Notes: generated by a model from the sequence alone, not told the origin. 64,000 bases of DNA from Symbiodinium natans (GCA_905221605.1 CAJNDS010000924.1:719709-783708); one strand, 5' to 3'; positions 45,843 to 59,278 are shown, numbered from the stretch's first letter. Numbers and translations: made by a program.

Positions 45843-48687
45843 CTGAGAGCCCCAAACCCTAAACCCTAAACCCTAAACCGGCGTGGTCATCTGGACTCTG
45901 TTGAAGACTAGGTGAGACCCTTGCTGGTTTTATCAGTGGTGCAACTTATTGCAGTCCAGTGCCTGATCCGCCAGTCATCACAAACTGCTACCAAAGGTTT
46001 AGGGTTTAGGGTTTAGGGTTTAGGGTTCAGGGTTCAGGGTTCAGTGTTTAACTCTGGATGAGTGCAGCTCCCTACTACTGCAGTCGCGGAAGGGCATGGG
46101 TTCCGGTCATGTAGCCTCACAAAGGTCACGAAGCCTCACACAGATGGGTGGTTGTCAAAATCATGATCCCTTTTTTGGGGTACCCTAAATGTTAGGTGCC
46201 GTATTGGAACAGGGATCCAAAAAGGGGCCATAATATTTACCAACCACCCAGATGGGGTTTACGATATTGGGTACCTTGCCGGGGTTTAGGGTTTAGGGTT
46301 TAGGGTTTAGGGTTTAGGGTTATTATCAGGGGATCCTATCATCTGGGGGTCTTTATTGGGGTCCCCTATTGTCTAATGCAGGGTTCCTGTGGCGCTTTCA
46401 GGCCAAGTGTCGCGTCAAAGTAGCTGGACTGCAGGAACTGCCTCCCAGCCCACGCAGAGGTGTGAGTCCACAGGGTGATTGATCTTCAGGTTTCAGTCCA
46501 GCACCGAACTTTGACGCAGTTGAAGAAATAGAGTTCTTCTAAGCGAGGGGAGTTCAAGGGGGTTTATGTAACCCAAGGTTCCCGAATACTCCCCACTACG
46601 CTAAGGCTCCCTACATAGGTACCTACCTCCCCTCCCTTAAGAACCCTATCATAGTTGGGATGGTTCGCGAACAGAGCCTAGACCCCAAACCCTTAGCCAA
46701 GGAAGCTTCCAGCTTCATGGTACGGACGTTGGGAATTTCGATTCGTCACATGGCTTAGATTTAAACTGTGGGCCTTCTCTCACACGCTGAAACCGAAACC
46801 CCGGACCCTAAACCCCTAAAACCTCTAAATCCTAAACCCTAAACCCCAAACCCGGCCCAAACCGTAAAACCCTGAACCCTGAACCCGCAACCCTAAACCC
46901 TAAACCCCAACCCTATATCCTGACCAGTCTTTACGGGGGTGCCTGGAGAAGTACTTCCCAAGCTCCTTTCTATAAGAACCCTGACATGAAAAGTGCCAGA
47001 ACAGAACCTAAGGGTTTAGGGTTAGGGTTTAGGGTTTAGGGTTTAGGGTTTAGGGTTTAGGGTTTAGGGTTTAGGGTTTAGGGTTTAGGGTTTAGGGTTT
47101 AGGGTTTAGGGCTTAGGGTTTAGGGTTTTGGGCTAGGGTTTCAGGAGCCCAAGGCCTCACATAACCTTAAGAACTCAAACGCGAGGCCCTGCACACTCTC
47201 TGGGCCCCCAAACTACCTAATGTCATTCTGGGATTCATGCCCTATTGATTGTGGGTTAGGGTTTAGGGTTTAGGGTTTAGGGTTTAGGGTTTAGGATTTA
47301 GGGTTTAGGGTTTAGGGGTCGAGGGTTATCATCGACTAGATGGTAGCCTTTGGGGCCACAGGCAAGCAGGACTTCTAGCACCTGCTGGTGCAAGCAGGCC
47401 AAGCGGGGTTCAGGGCTTAGGGTTTAGGGTTTAGGGTTTAGGGTTTAGGGCTGGATCACTGACTCGGGGGGCATGCGCCTTCGCACGTGTAAGCCCTTAA
47501 CACCCAGACAGGGTTTTGGGACTGAGGGTCTATATATATAGGGTGTCTAGGGCTTAGGGTTCCGAACCCTAAGCCCCAAACCCTCTACCGCGACTACAGC
47601 CCCGCTGCCTGAGCTTGTGCATCAAGGTCGCCTTCTCCTTCGTTCGGTTTAGGGCTTAGGGCTTACGCATGCGGTCCATGGGACAGTCTCAGAAAATAGA
47701 CACCAACCACAGAATATACATATATGATGAATACATATGTATAGATACATATATATATATATTTCTATATACATATATATATATCCTAATTGAAACGCAT
47801 GGAGTCTGTCTGTAAAATCTAAATTTTTGGGGGGATTCGATTTTATAATTGGCCATTGCAAAGAAGCAGATGGGCCGCGCCTTTTCTACCCCACCCCGGC
47901 TTCGCCACCCCCCACCTCTCCCTACCTTGGTTTTGTGTGTCGTTGAGACTTCGGGCCTTTAGGGTTTAGGGTTTAGGGTTTAGGGTTTAGGGTTTAGGGT
48001 TTAGGGTTATAGGGCTTAGGTTCACACAGAGGCTCCATCCATGCATCGGGTCAGCAAGACTGCAAGACCCAAGCAAAACTCAAGATGGTGTGTCATCGCC
48101 AGTGGAGGCGAATGCACCCTGAAAGCCTAGAAGGCAAAGACCCTGAAACCCCTTAAACCCTTAAACCCCTTAATCCCGTGAAACCTTCAACCCTTAAACC
48201 TTTAACCCCTTAAACTTAAACCCTACCCGCATCATCGCCTACGTCCGGCCCCAAAACAAGTCCGAAATCCCTAGCCAGACCCATGCTGCTCAAGAACCTT
48301 GTAAAGGTTTGAAATTTAGGGTTGAGGGTCTCACCCTCCCCCTCCTCCCTCCTCACAATCCCAAACAAGGCGCCCTCAACCCGAAACCCCGCAAAGCCTC
48401 CACTTCAATGTCGGCCATGTCTGCAGTGTCTGGCAGCTTCTCGCCCAAGCCTCAGGTTGCGGGCTTAGGCTGGCTAGGGTTTAAGAGGACACAACCCTAA
48501 GATCCCAAACACGAAACCCTCTAAACCCTCTAAACCCTCTAAACCCTCTAAACCCTCTAAACCCTCTAAACCCCAAGCCCTACACCCCAAACCCTGAACC
48601 CTAAACGGCAGAGGACATATTTTTGAGGTGTGGCGCCACACCTTTCGTTTGAAGGTGTGGCGGGGTGGTTTTTTGCTTGAAGATGAC
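45843..48687. other. Repeat-filled interval upstream of S1 on the minus strand
   Basis: Contains family-8 (46155-46245) and family-7 (46553-46660) elements, telomere-like arrays at 46278-46322, 47008-47112, 47250-47318 and 47957-48010, and an AT microsatellite at 47705-47790. No secure exon was identified. Confidence 0.6.
48499..48570 (-). repeat. CCCTCTAAA variant array
   Basis: About six CCCTCTAAA units, another homogenised variant. Confidence 0.9.
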
Positions 48688-48733
48688 CTCCGAAAAGAAG
48701 TGCCGCGGGATCTCCTTCGTCTCCTTCGCAGCC
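48688..48733 (-). CDS. Possible exon (AAKETKEIPRHFFSE)
   Basis: Minus strand, between AGTCAAG and GAG|GTCATC. May be the N-terminal part of the channel. Not recognised. Confidence 0.4.
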
Positions 48734-48740
48734 CTTGACT

Positions 48741-48813
48741 TTAGGGTTTAGGGTTTAGGGTTTAGGGTTTAGGGTTTAGGGTTTAGGGTTTAGGGTTTAG
48801 GGTTTAAGGTTTA
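48741..48813 (+). repeat. TTTAGGG array
   Basis: About ten units. Confidence 0.95.
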
Positions 48814-48899
48814 AAACACTTGCTAGCCCGAAAACAAAAAGCTTGCTGACAAACATTCAAAGATCTAGATCAGGCACGATGTGCCTGACGACGCGCAAG

Positions 48900-48955
48900 G
48901 GACTGGTGGTGGTGGTGGTGGTGGCGGCGGCGGTGGTGGTGATGGTGCGTCGTCG
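48900..48955. repeat. GGT trinucleotide-rich run
   Basis: Gly/Val- or Thr/Pro-rich ORFs crossing it on both strands are low complexity. Confidence 0.85.
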
Positions 48956-49094
48956 AGGGGGGGGACAATTTTTGCCGGTGGGTGTGGCATTGCCTTGGTT
49001 TGTATTGTCTTGGGTTGTGGTGCTTTCGGTCGTGGCATTTCCTTGGGTTCGGGTTTTGTTTTGGCTGTGGTGGTGAAAGTGGTGGTGTCTTCCA

Positions 49095-49515
49095 TTTGCA
49101 AACACAATGCTCGCATCGTGGCTTCGGAAGGGGTTCATATGCTTTGAAGCAAGCTTTTTAAAGGCTTTTTAAAGCAGGGGGGGGGGGGGGGGGGGCCCGA
49201 ACTTGCAAACACAATACTCGCAGGGTTGGGGGGGGGGGGGGGGGGGGGGGCGATGTGGCAGCCCCCCCCCCCCACGCTTTTTCCCACACGATGCTTGCCA
49301 TCACGACTTTGGAAAGGATTCGCATGCTTTGGCTGCAATCAAGCTTCCCGGCTTAAAAAGCGAGGGGGGGGGGGGCGCAGCCCCCCCATTTGCCCCCATT
49401 TCCCAACTCAATCCTCGCACTACGTATGCTTTGAAGCAAGCTTGCCCGGCTATGAAAAAAAGTGGGGCGGTTGGGAGGAGGCGCAGTCCCCCCCCCCCAT
49501 GTGCAAACAAGCTTT
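49095..49515. repeat. Hairpin repeat family of 8.5 kb, inverted orientation
   Basis: Units with TTGCAAACACAATGCTCGCA, CATATGCTTTGAAGCAAGCT and long G-run/C-run pairs. They match the 8496-8995 array on the opposite strand. Confidence 0.8.
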
Positions 49516-49931
49516 AAACAAGCGGGGGGGGTTGGGGTGGCTGCCCCGCTTAAACGGGACCAAGAGACCACAGGGACCACAGGGACCACGGGGACCACAG
49601 GGACCAGGGAAGGTTCGCCACACTTTAAAACAAAAAATCCCGCCACACCGGGACCGGGAGACCAGGGGACCCAGGGTCCGCCACGCCTTCAGCCTGTGAA
49701 AAAAAATAGGGCCCACCCTAAGCCAACAGCCTAAGCTCCAAACCATCCCCTGCCATCCCAAACCCTAAACGCTAAACGCCAAACCCTACACCCCAAACTC
49801 CAAACCATCCCAAACCCTAGACCCCATACCCTAAACCCCATACCCTAAACCCGAAACCCTAAACCCTAAACCCCAAACCCTAAACCCTAAACCCTAAACC
49901 CCAAACCCTAAGCTGCTGAAGGACTCTTGGC

Positions 49932-49978
49932 CGTATGGGTCGCAAGGTCCATGGGCTCGAGGGTCTCCCGCCAGTCAC
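49932..49978 (-). CDS. Probable exon (DWRETLEPMDLATHT)
   Basis: After ACTTTCAG, in phase 1, ending at ACG|GCCAAG (GC donor). Probably part of the same minus-strand gene as the channel. Confidence 0.5.
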
Positions 49979-50195
49979 CTGAAAGTGAGGCTGGAGTCTC
50001 GCATCTAGGGTTTAGGGTTTAGGGTTTAGGGTTTAGGGCTCGGGGAAAGGGACTTAGGGTTTAGGGCTTGGGGTTTGGGAATGTAGAGTTTGGGAGTTGG
50101 GGCTTATGCAGCATACACATATCCAGACTACCTGGGATCTGAAAGTAAAGAACCGATGGCATTCAACTCGGTGGTATCCATTTTGAGGTTTGCAA

Positions 50196-50288
50196 GGCCC
50201 TAAACCCTAAACCCTAAACCCTAAACCCTAAACCCTAAACCCTAAACCCTAAACCCTAAACCCTAAACCCTAAACCCTGAACCCTAAG
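50196..50288 (-). repeat. CCCTAAA array
   Basis: About 13 units. Confidence 0.95.
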
Positions 50289-50847
50289 ACGCAGGACACC
50301 TCAAATGGGGTTTCAGCTTCAGGACGCGCCCCCCCCCCCCCCCCCCCAGGGAACCCTCTAAGTCATCGTCCTGCTGCACTCGGAGGGTATATAAATAACA
50401 CCTTTAGCTGTCCTTAATCAGCAACCCATACCCAAAAAAAGATAAGGACTAAAGTTACATTTTAAAGTTACCACAAGGTATCATGGTTTCCCTACTGGCC
50501 CCGCCCCCCTCTATACTACCGCTCAACAGCCCCCCCGCCCCCCCTACTAGGATTTCTCTCCACTTCAACACCTTCAATCGGCATAATTGTCCCTACATCC
50601 CTAACTCATGGCGGGGGGGGTAGGAGGAAACCTAAGGGGGGGGGGGGGGTGGGGTTTTGGGTTTAGGTTTAGGGTTTAGGGTTTAGGGTTTAGGGTGGTA
50701 GTATAGAGCAGGGGAACCCATGAATAAGGGGCTTCGGGTTGGGGTTTACCTGCACGCGACACTGCTTCTTGAAGCGTGGAAAAGGGATATTTGGGTGCCT
50801 AAAGCTGCCTCATGTGGGGGTGAGGGGGGGGGGGGGTGGGCGTTGTT

Positions 50848-50971
50848 GGTTTAGGGTTTAGGGTTTAGGGTTTAGGGTTTAGGGTTTAGGGTTTAGGGTT
50901 TAGGGTTTAGGGTTTAGGGTTTAGGGTTTAGGGTTTAGGGTTTAGGGTTTAGGGTTTAGGGTTTAGGGTTC
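50848..50971 (+). repeat. Longest uniform TTTAGGG array
   Basis: About 17 perfect units in a row. The interval 50300-51680 otherwise holds poly-C/G runs, a copy of the TTTAGCTG element (50400-50480) and unique DNA without a supported exon. Confidence 0.95.
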
Positions 50972-51684
50972 GCTGTTGGTTTCTTCACGTGAACATACTG
51001 AAGACAGAAAATTCATCGATCAATCAAACCGCTCTGTGTAGTTTCAGCATGTGTTCGAAGCTAAACACCCCAGAAACGCGAGAAACCTAGCCAAATGCCC
51101 TAACTAAGCCCGACAACCCATCCGCTCCTGAAGCACCGAAAGAGAAGCACATAGCAACGTCGTTTCGGGTTTAGGCCTTGATTTAGGGTAAATAGGGCTC
51201 ACGTGGACCTCCTGGATGGTAGCGTTTTAGGGTACAGGGTTTAGGGAGTAAGGCTATAGGAGCATGCTGGGCGTTGGTGTTATGCAGCTCTTTGGGGGAC
51301 TGAAGCCTGGAGACCCTACAGCGCGCCGGGGGTTCAGAGCGCCAGGGACCCCAAACCCCAAACCCCTAAACCCCTAAACCCCGACACCCGAAACCTTGAG
51401 CACCAAGTGTAGGGTTCGTTTAGAGCTCGGGGGCTGATGGGGTTTCGGGCTGAAGCTTGCTGAATCCCTTGAAGATCCTTGAAGGGGGCTGATTTCGGGG
51501 GCTATAAATGCACTGAAACCCCTTACTCCCTATCGGGAGCTAGCAAGCAAGGCCTGGGGGGCTTTAGAGGGATTAGGGCTGGACAACCCCTAACCCCCCC
51601 TTAACCCTAAACCCTAAACCCTAAACTCCAAACCCTAAACCTAAACCTTAAACCCCAAACCCTAAACCCTCTCCCAAATCCGAC

Positions 51685-51721
51685 CTGTGCTCACTGCACT
51701 CGTCGGCGACTCCGGCGTTGC
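51685..51721 (-). CDS. Possible exon (ATPESPTSAVST)
   Basis: Minus strand, after GCGAGCGAG, with a canonical donor ACAG|GTCGGA. Composition suggests a disordered linker. Confidence 0.4.
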
Positions 51722-51992
51722 CTCGCTCGCGCAACGCCCTAAACGCTGAGCCCTAAAAGTTGGGATGTTCCCCCTTATAAAATTGGAAAGGGCACCCTTT
51801 TAAACCCTGGGTTCTTCTTGGGTCTAGTAGTCTAGTAGCCCTAAACCCTAAACCCTAAACCCTAAGGTTATAAATAGCTATCAGCCACAGCAGCGCGGAC
51901 CTGAACCCTACAATGAACCCTGCAGCCCTCACCCCCTCTCCCTCAAAGCAGACAGCTTGAAAGGTTCTGGGTTTAGGGTTTAGGGTTTAGGT

Positions 51993-52066
51993 TCATAGGG
52001 ATTCTCGTCGGGGGTACGAGAATCCCTACTAAGGACTGTTTTCGTAGAAGGGTGAGCATCCCAACC
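51993..52066. mobile_element. Palindromic element, family 9 (partial)
   Basis: TACGAGAATCCCTACTAAGGACTG-like core shared with 40128-40211 (ACTAGAATCCCTCTTAAGGA); right end GTGAGCATCCCAAC. Confidence 0.5.
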
Positions 52067-52663
52067 TAGAAGCATCCTGGCGGCCCGGGAGTCCTCGCCG
52101 ATGCCGGCCCGAAACCCTGACTATTCATAACCATAAACCCTAAACCCCAACTCCCAAACCCCAAACCACATCCTATATGAACCACCGAGTTGTGGGTTCA
52201 GGGTTTCAACTACTACTTTGCTTAAGAGTCACCAGTAAGCAAACAAAAACAGTCATCAGCACCATGCTACCCCAATAAGGGAGAATGTGTTGTTTTATTT
52301 GAACTATTTCTTGCCGGGGGGGGGGGGGGGGGTTCTCAAACAAACTAGTAGTTGACACCCTAAACCCACAACTCGGTGGTTCATATAGGATGTGGTTTGG
52401 GGTTTGGGATTTGGGGTTTGGGGTTTGGGGTCTAGGGTGTAGGGTTTAGGGTTGAGGGCAACTGGCGCTTTGGGGTACCGAGATCCTGTGATTCCCTACT
52501 GCGAACAAGTTTAGGGTTTAGGGTTTAGGGTTTAGGGTTTTGGGTCCTCAAGTGCTTTCAATGGGGTTGCTGTGGCGACTCCGGTCGCTCCTACTCCCAA
52601 AAAGCCGTAAATTCTTACTGGTCCTGCGGGCATGAGGGAGCTGTAGGTACCCTAAACCCTAAA

Positions 52664-52812
52664 CTCTAAACCCAAAATTCTGAACCCTAAACCCTGAACT
52701 CTGAACCCTAAACCCTAAACCCTAAACCCTAAACCTTAAACCCTAAACCCTAAACCCTAAACCCTAAACCCCTAAACCCCTAAACCCTAAACCCTAAACC
52801 CCAAACCCCCTA
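52664..52812 (-). repeat. CCCTAAA array
   Basis: About 20 units, partly degenerate. Confidence 0.93.
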
Positions 52813-52825
52813 TTAAGCCCTACAG

Positions 52826-52898
52826 CCCTGGCCGCCTGGGCGGCGAGTTTTGGACAGGAGCGCGCACTGCGCTCGCTCTGCGACTTGGCCACTCGGCC
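52826..52898 (-). CDS. Possible exon, frame uncertain
   Basis: Minus strand after CATCTACAG. Two frames are open: PSGQVAERAQCALLSKTRR and AEWPSRRASAVRAPVQNSPP. No family recognised. Confidence 0.35.
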
Positions 52899-53900
52899 CT
52901 GTAGATGGGCCTGGCCACCAGTGGGTTTAGGGTTTAGGGTTTAGGGTTTTGGGTTTAGGCTTTAGGCTTTAGGCTTTAGGTTTAGGGTTTAGGGTTTAGG
53001 GTTTAGGGCTACCCGACATAGGGGTACCCCGAATATACCCCAAATAGAATCCCCTTAAAGAGACCCGCCAAAAAGGGTACCCCTATTTTCGTAAACCCGT
53101 AAGTGGGTCTAGACTTCATCCCTACTCGAATATGAAACCCCTCGCGCCCCCAAAGAAACACACACCCACAAAAAGCAAAGAAGAGAAGGAGGCTAAAGGA
53201 AGCAAGGTGCTTTATGCTTCAGGGAATTGTGAGGATTTTTGGCACCACGGTGACAAGGCCTCGGGCTTTGAGGTAGAGTTTTGGCTTTAAAAAAATATGA
53301 GGTTTGTGTATTCCCAAGCGAGTGTTTGTAAAGGAAGCTGGGGTGGCTGTGGGATCCCTGGCTGCAACATTCCTGTGGGTGTTAGAGTAGGGTTTAGGGT
53401 CTAGGGCCCCTGGACCCTAAACCCTAGACCCCAAACCTCTAGACCCCAAACCCTAGGGTTTAGGGTTTAGGGTTTAGGGTTTAGGGTTTAGGGGTTAGGG
53501 CTAAACCCCAAACCCTCAACCCTAAACGCACAAACATCTCCAAGTCAACCCCAGGAGGCACGGAGGCTCACTGGGCCAGGCATTTGCTGACGCCACTTTG
53601 TCGCGGCTTCGGCTTGCCCTAAACCCTAAACCCTAAACCCTAAACCCTAAACCCTAAACCGTGGCCCAGAGGGAACTGGAGGAAGGCACGAGACTATGGT
53701 TCAGGGTTGAAGGTTTAAGCCCTAAACCCCAAAAGCTAAGCCCTAAACCCTAAACCCTAAACCCCAAACCCCAAACCCTAAACCCCAAACGCTAAACCCT
53801 AAACCCCAACTGCAACACAGCTGCCTTCAGCTCGTTATTTTCCATGCGGACCTGGCGCGGTCCCTTTGAGGCTTAGGGTTTAGGGTTTAGGGTTTATGGT

Positions 53901-54000
53901 NNNNNNNNNNNNNNNNNNNNNNNNNNNNNNNNNNNNNNNNNNNNNNNNNNNNNNNNNNNNNNNNNNNNNNNNNNNNNNNNNNNNNNNNNNNNNNNNNNNN
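53901..54000. other. Assembly gap (100 N)
   Basis: Exactly 100 N, the usual placeholder for a scaffold join of unknown size. Copy 2 of the satellite block starts on the first base after it. Confidence 0.99.
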
Positions 54001-54956
54001 AATTAATTCATTTATTTCCAAAGGGGAGGTGGAATTAATTGAATTCATTGAATTAATTCAATTATTTCAATTAATTCAATTAATTCAATTAATTCATTTA
54101 TTTCCAAATGGGGGGGATTCCCCAGCCCCCACCCCCCCCCCCCCTTTGGAAATAAATGAATTAATTGAATTGATTGAATTAATTGAATTAATTCAATTAA
54201 TTCAATTAATTCACTTATTTCCAAAGGGGAGGTGGAATTCATTGAATTAATTGAATTAATTGAATTAATTCAATTAATTCAATTAATTCAATTAATTCAA
54301 TTAATTCAATTAATTCAATTAATTCAATTAATTCAATTAATTCATTTATTTCCAAATGGGGGGGATTCCCCAGCCCCCACCCCTCCCCCCCCTTTGGAAA
54401 TAAATGAATTAATTGAATTAATTGAATTAATTCAATTAATTCAATTAATTCAATTAATTCAATTAATTCAATTAATTCAATTAATCAATTAATTCAATTA
54501 ATTCAATTAATTCAATTAATTCAATTAATTCAATTAATTCAATTAATTCAATTAATTCATTTATTTCCAAAGGGGGGGTGGAATTAATTGAATTAATTGA
54601 ATTAATTCAATTATTTCAATTAATTCAATTAATTCAATTAATTCATTTATTTCCAAAGGGGGGGGAGGGGTGGGGGCTGGGGAATCCCCCCATTTGGAAA
54701 TAATTGAATTAATTGAATTAATTCAATTAATTCAATTAATTCAATTAATTCAATTAATTCAATTAATTCCCCTTTGGAAATAAATGAATTAATTGAATTA
54801 ATTCAATTAATTCAATTATGTCAATTAATTCAATTAATTCAATTAATTCAATTAATTCAATTAATTCATTTATTTCCAAAGGGGGGGGGTGGGGGCTGGG
54901 GAATCCCCCCCATTTGGAAATGACTGAACTAATTGAACGAAATTATTTAAACTATG

Positions 54957-55809
54957 GCGGCTCGATTTGGCCAAATTTTGCCGGGCAGCCTGCGGGCAAA
55001 ATTTGGCCAAATCGGGTTGCTCTTCGTATGCCATGAGAAATGCGCGGCTCGATTTGGCCAAGTTTTGCCCGGAGGCTGCCCGGCAAAATTTGGCCAAATC
55101 GAGCCGCGCATTTCTCAGCGCGTACGACGAGCAGCCCGATTTGGCCAAATTTTGCCCGCAGACTTCCCGGCAAAATTTGGCCAAACCGAGCCGCGATAGT
55201 TTAAATAAATTCGGGCCTCCAGAAAGGCGCGGCTCGATTTGGCCAGATTTTGCCGGGCAGTCTGCGGGCAAAATTTGGCCAAATCGGGCTGCTCGTCGAA
55301 CGCGATGAGAAATGCGCGGCTCGATTTGGCCAAATTTTGCCGGGCCTCCGGGCAAAATTTGGCCAAATCGAGCCGCGCCTTTCTGAAGGCCCGAAATTTT
55401 TAAACTATCGCGGCTCGATTTGGCCAAATTTTGCCGGGCAGCTTCCGGGCAAAATTTGGCCAAATCGGGCTGCCCTTCGTATGCCATGAGAAATGCGTGG
55501 CTCGATTTGGCCAAATTTTGTCCGGAGGCTGCCCGGCAAAATTTGGCCAAATCGAGCCGCGCATTTCTCATCACGTTCGACGAGCAGCCCGATTTGGCCA
55601 AATTTTGCCCCCGCAGACTGCCCGGCAAAATCTGGCCAAATCGAGCCGCGCCTTTCTGGAGGCCCGAAATTATTTAAACTATCGCGGCTCGATTTGGCCA
55701 AATTTTGCCGGGCAGTCTGCGGGCAAAAATTTGGCCAAATCGGGCTGCTCGTCGTACGCGCTGAGAAATGCGCGGCTCGATTTGGCCAAATTTTGCCGGG
55801 CAGCCTCCC
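54957..55809. repeat. Palindromic array GGCTCGATTTGGCC, copy 2
   Basis: Counterpart of 27506-28366. Confidence 0.95.
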
Positions 55810-56210
55810 ATCATCCCCCATCATCCCCCATCATCTCCATCATCCACCATCATCTTCATCATCTCCCGTCATCTCCCCCATCCCCTCCCATCCCTCATCC
55901 TCTCTCATGATGTGCTATCACCCCTCATCTTGGAGCATCATCTTCATCATCTTCATCATCTTCATCAATCATCTTCTTCATCTCCCATCATCTCCGGGCA
56001 TCATCTCCCATCATCTCCGGGCATCATCTCCCATCATCTCGGAGCGTCATCTTCCATCATCTCGGAGCATCATCTTCCATCATCTCGGAGCATCATCTTC
56101 CATCATCTCGGAGCATCATCTTCCGTCATCTTCAGTTTGAAAAAGTACTCAAATATTCACCACCTAGACCCATACACCCAAAACTCCGCAAACCGCCCCT
56201 TCCCCTTCCA

Positions 56211-56282
56211 GAATTAAATAATTTAAATAATTTAAATCCGAAACACCCCTTTCAGATTTAAATTATTTAAATTATTTAATTC
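56211..56282. other. Perfect 28-bp hairpin, copy 2
   Basis: Counterpart of 28768-28839; arms and loop are the same. Confidence 0.95.
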
Positions 56283-56292
56283 CGGGGGGGGG

Positions 56293-56845
56293 CCAGAAGG
56301 AGGACAAAAGTTGGTGTGATTCGCGCGCCTGCGTTTTTTGCTTGCAGAAGGAGGGCGCGCGAATCACACCAGATTTTGTCCTCTGGGTTTTGTCGGACAT
56401 GTGAGCAACAAGAAGGAGGACAAAAGTTGGTGTGATTCGCGCGCCTGTGTTTTTTGCTTGCAGAAGGAGGGCGCGCAAATCACACCAGATTTTGTCCTCT
56501 GGGTTTTGTCGGACATGTGAGCAACAAGAAGGAGGACAAAAGTTGGTGTGATTCGCGCGCCTGTGTTTTTTGCTTGCAGAAGGAGGGCGCGCGAATCACA
56601 CCAGATTTTGTCCTCTGGGTTTTGTCGGACATGTGAGCAACAAGAAGGAGGACAAAAGTTGGTGTGATTCGCGCGCCTGTGTTTTTTGCTTGCAGAAGGA
56701 GGGCGCGCGAATCACACCAGATTTGTCCTCTGGGTTTTGTCGGACATGTGAGCAACAAGAAGGAGGACAAAAGTTGGTGTGATTCGCGCGCCTGTGTTTT
56801 TTGCTTGCACAAGGAAGGCGCGCGAATCACACCAGATTTTGTCTT
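56293..56845. repeat. 116-bp tandem array, copy 2
   Basis: Counterpart of 28850-29402, including the unit lacking two T (ATTTGTCC) in the fourth position. Confidence 0.95.
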
Positions 56846-56848
56846 CTT

Positions 56849-58745
56849 GGCTTTTTTTGGTAGCAAACCCACCTGTCAAGGACACCCACACCAGAAACCC
56901 CCTTTTTGTGGAAACCTTGAAAGCAAGGTGCTGTGTTGTCCGCTCTCACCTTTCGTTCGTTGCACGGTTTGTCCCCTTTATTTTTTTTTGCAGAGGGGAG
57001 TCCAAGATTTTGAGAGTGTTGCGGGTGTATAGCAAAACCCACTTGAAATGCACCCACAATGGAGACCTCTTTTTTTGGCAAACCTTGAAAGACATGTGCT
57101 TCTCTGTCCATTCTCACCTTTCGTTCGTTGTGTTTTCTGTCCCCATTCTTTCTTTAAATATGAAATATTCAAATCATAATTGAAGCGGGGCATCCAAGAT
57201 TTTTAGAGTGTTTCGGGCGTCGTTTTCTTCCTTCTTCTGTAGCAGAACGCACCTTAAAAGGACACCCACACCAGAGACTCTGATGCTGTGGAAACCTTGC
57301 AGGAAAGGCGCTCCCTTTGTCCACTGTGGCAGTTCTTTCGTTGTATTTCTATGCGCAAGAGGAAATAGCAGAGGGAAATGATGTTACGTGTATCCAAAAT
57401 CAGGGTGTCCTTTTCTTACTTTTCTGTAGCAAAACCCACCTTTCAAGGACACCCACACCGGAGACACAAATTTTATGGAAACCTTGAAAGAAAAGGGTGC
57501 TTCTTTGTCCACTCTCATCTTTCGTTCGTCAATTTCAATATGAAATATGTAAATCATAGTTAAAGAGGGGCGTCCAAGATTTGTTGGGTCTTTCGGGCGT
57601 TCTTTTCTTCCTTGTTCTGTAGCAGAACCCACCTTAAAAGGACGCCCGCTCCGGAGACTTCTATTGTTTGGAAACCTTGAAAGAAAAGGGTGCTTGTTTG
57701 TCCACTCTCACCTTTTGTTCGTTTCATGTTCTGTCACCCTTTTATTAAGTATGGATATGTGTAGATCACTTTAAAGATGGGTGTCCAAGTTGTTTACAGT
57801 GTTTCGGGTGTCCTTTTCTTCCTGTTTAAAACCCACCTTAAAAGGACACCCGCACCGGAGACGCCGATGTTTTGGAAACCTTGAAGGAAAGGCGCTCCCT
57901 TTTTCTACTGTGGCCTTCCTTTCGTCTTATTTCTTTGCACAAGAGGAAATAAAAGAAAGACATCATGTTACATGTATCCAAAATTAGGGTGTCCTTTTCT
58001 TCTTTCTTCTGTAGCAAAACCCACCTGAAAGGGACACCCACACCGGAGACCTCTGTTCTTTGGAAACCTTGAACTTTATTTTCTTTTTTGCACCCTTTAT
58101 TTAATTAAGTATGACATATTGAAATCATATTCAAAGAGCGGCGTCCAAGATTTTTAGAGTGTTTCGGGCGTCCTTTTTCTTCCTGTTTCTGTAGCAAAAA
58201 ACCCACCTTAGAAGGACACCCACACCAGAGACCGCAAGGGGAAATGACAGAAGGAAATCGCGTTACGTGTATCCAAAATTAGGATGTCCTTTTCTTCTTT
58301 TTCTGTAGCACAACCCACCTGAAGAGGACACCCACACCGGAGGGGTTTTTAAAAACCTTCAAAGAAAAGTAAGGTGCTTCTTTGTCCACTCTCACCTTTC
58401 GTTCGTTTCATTTTCTGTCCCCGTTTATTTAGATATGAAATGTTTAAACTATATTTCAAGAGGGGTGTCCAAGATTTTGAGAGTTCTTCGGGCGTCCTTT
58501 TCTTCCTGTTTCTGTAGCGAAACCCACCGACTCCGATGTTTTGGAAACCTTGAAGGAAAGGCGCTCCCTTGTCCACTGCGGCCTTCCATTCGTTTTTTTT
58601 CTTTGCGCAAGAGGACACAAAAGAAAGACATGATGTGACATGTATCCAAAATTAGGGTGTCCTTTTCTTCTTTTTTCTGTAACAAGACTCACCTTAAAAG
58701 GACGCCCGCGCCGGAGACTTCCAGTTTTTAGAAACCTTGAAAGAA
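56849..58745. repeat. Dispersed units of about 190 bp, copy 2
   Basis: Counterpart of 29406-31300. Confidence 0.9.
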
Positions 58746-59278
58746 AACAGGCCGAAGACCTAAGATTTTTAGAGAGTTTTTGTTCCCAACAGACAAATCG
58801 CGAGCACTGTCCGTCCCCCTAAGATTCTCCAAGAAGTTATGCACCCAACACACAATTCGCAAGTGCTGTCCCCTAAGATGTTGAAAGAATCTGTGCTCCC
58901 AAAAGACAAATCGCAAGCACCGTCCAAGTAAGATATTCGAAAAGGGTATGCTCCCAATCAGTTTTTTCTAAAGAAAAAGACAAGAAGAGAAGAGAGAAGA
59001 GAAGTTTGCATGTCTTCCTTCCCTGTTCCTTTCTTCTTCCGGTTCGCTCGCTCGTTCTGTCTCCCTCTCTCTCGCTCTCTCTTTTTTCTTTTATGGGCGG
59101 CATGTCTTGTAGAAATGGAAGACGGAGTGAGACAGGGCGAGGCATAGAGAGAAGCATAGACCGTAGGACAGAGAGGGTCTCTTAGCTTCCCCCTTCTCAA
59201 GTCCAGCTCAGTTTTCTTTCTTGTGGAAAAGAAAGAGGAAGAGAGAAGAGGAATTTACATGCCCACCCTGCCCCTCCA

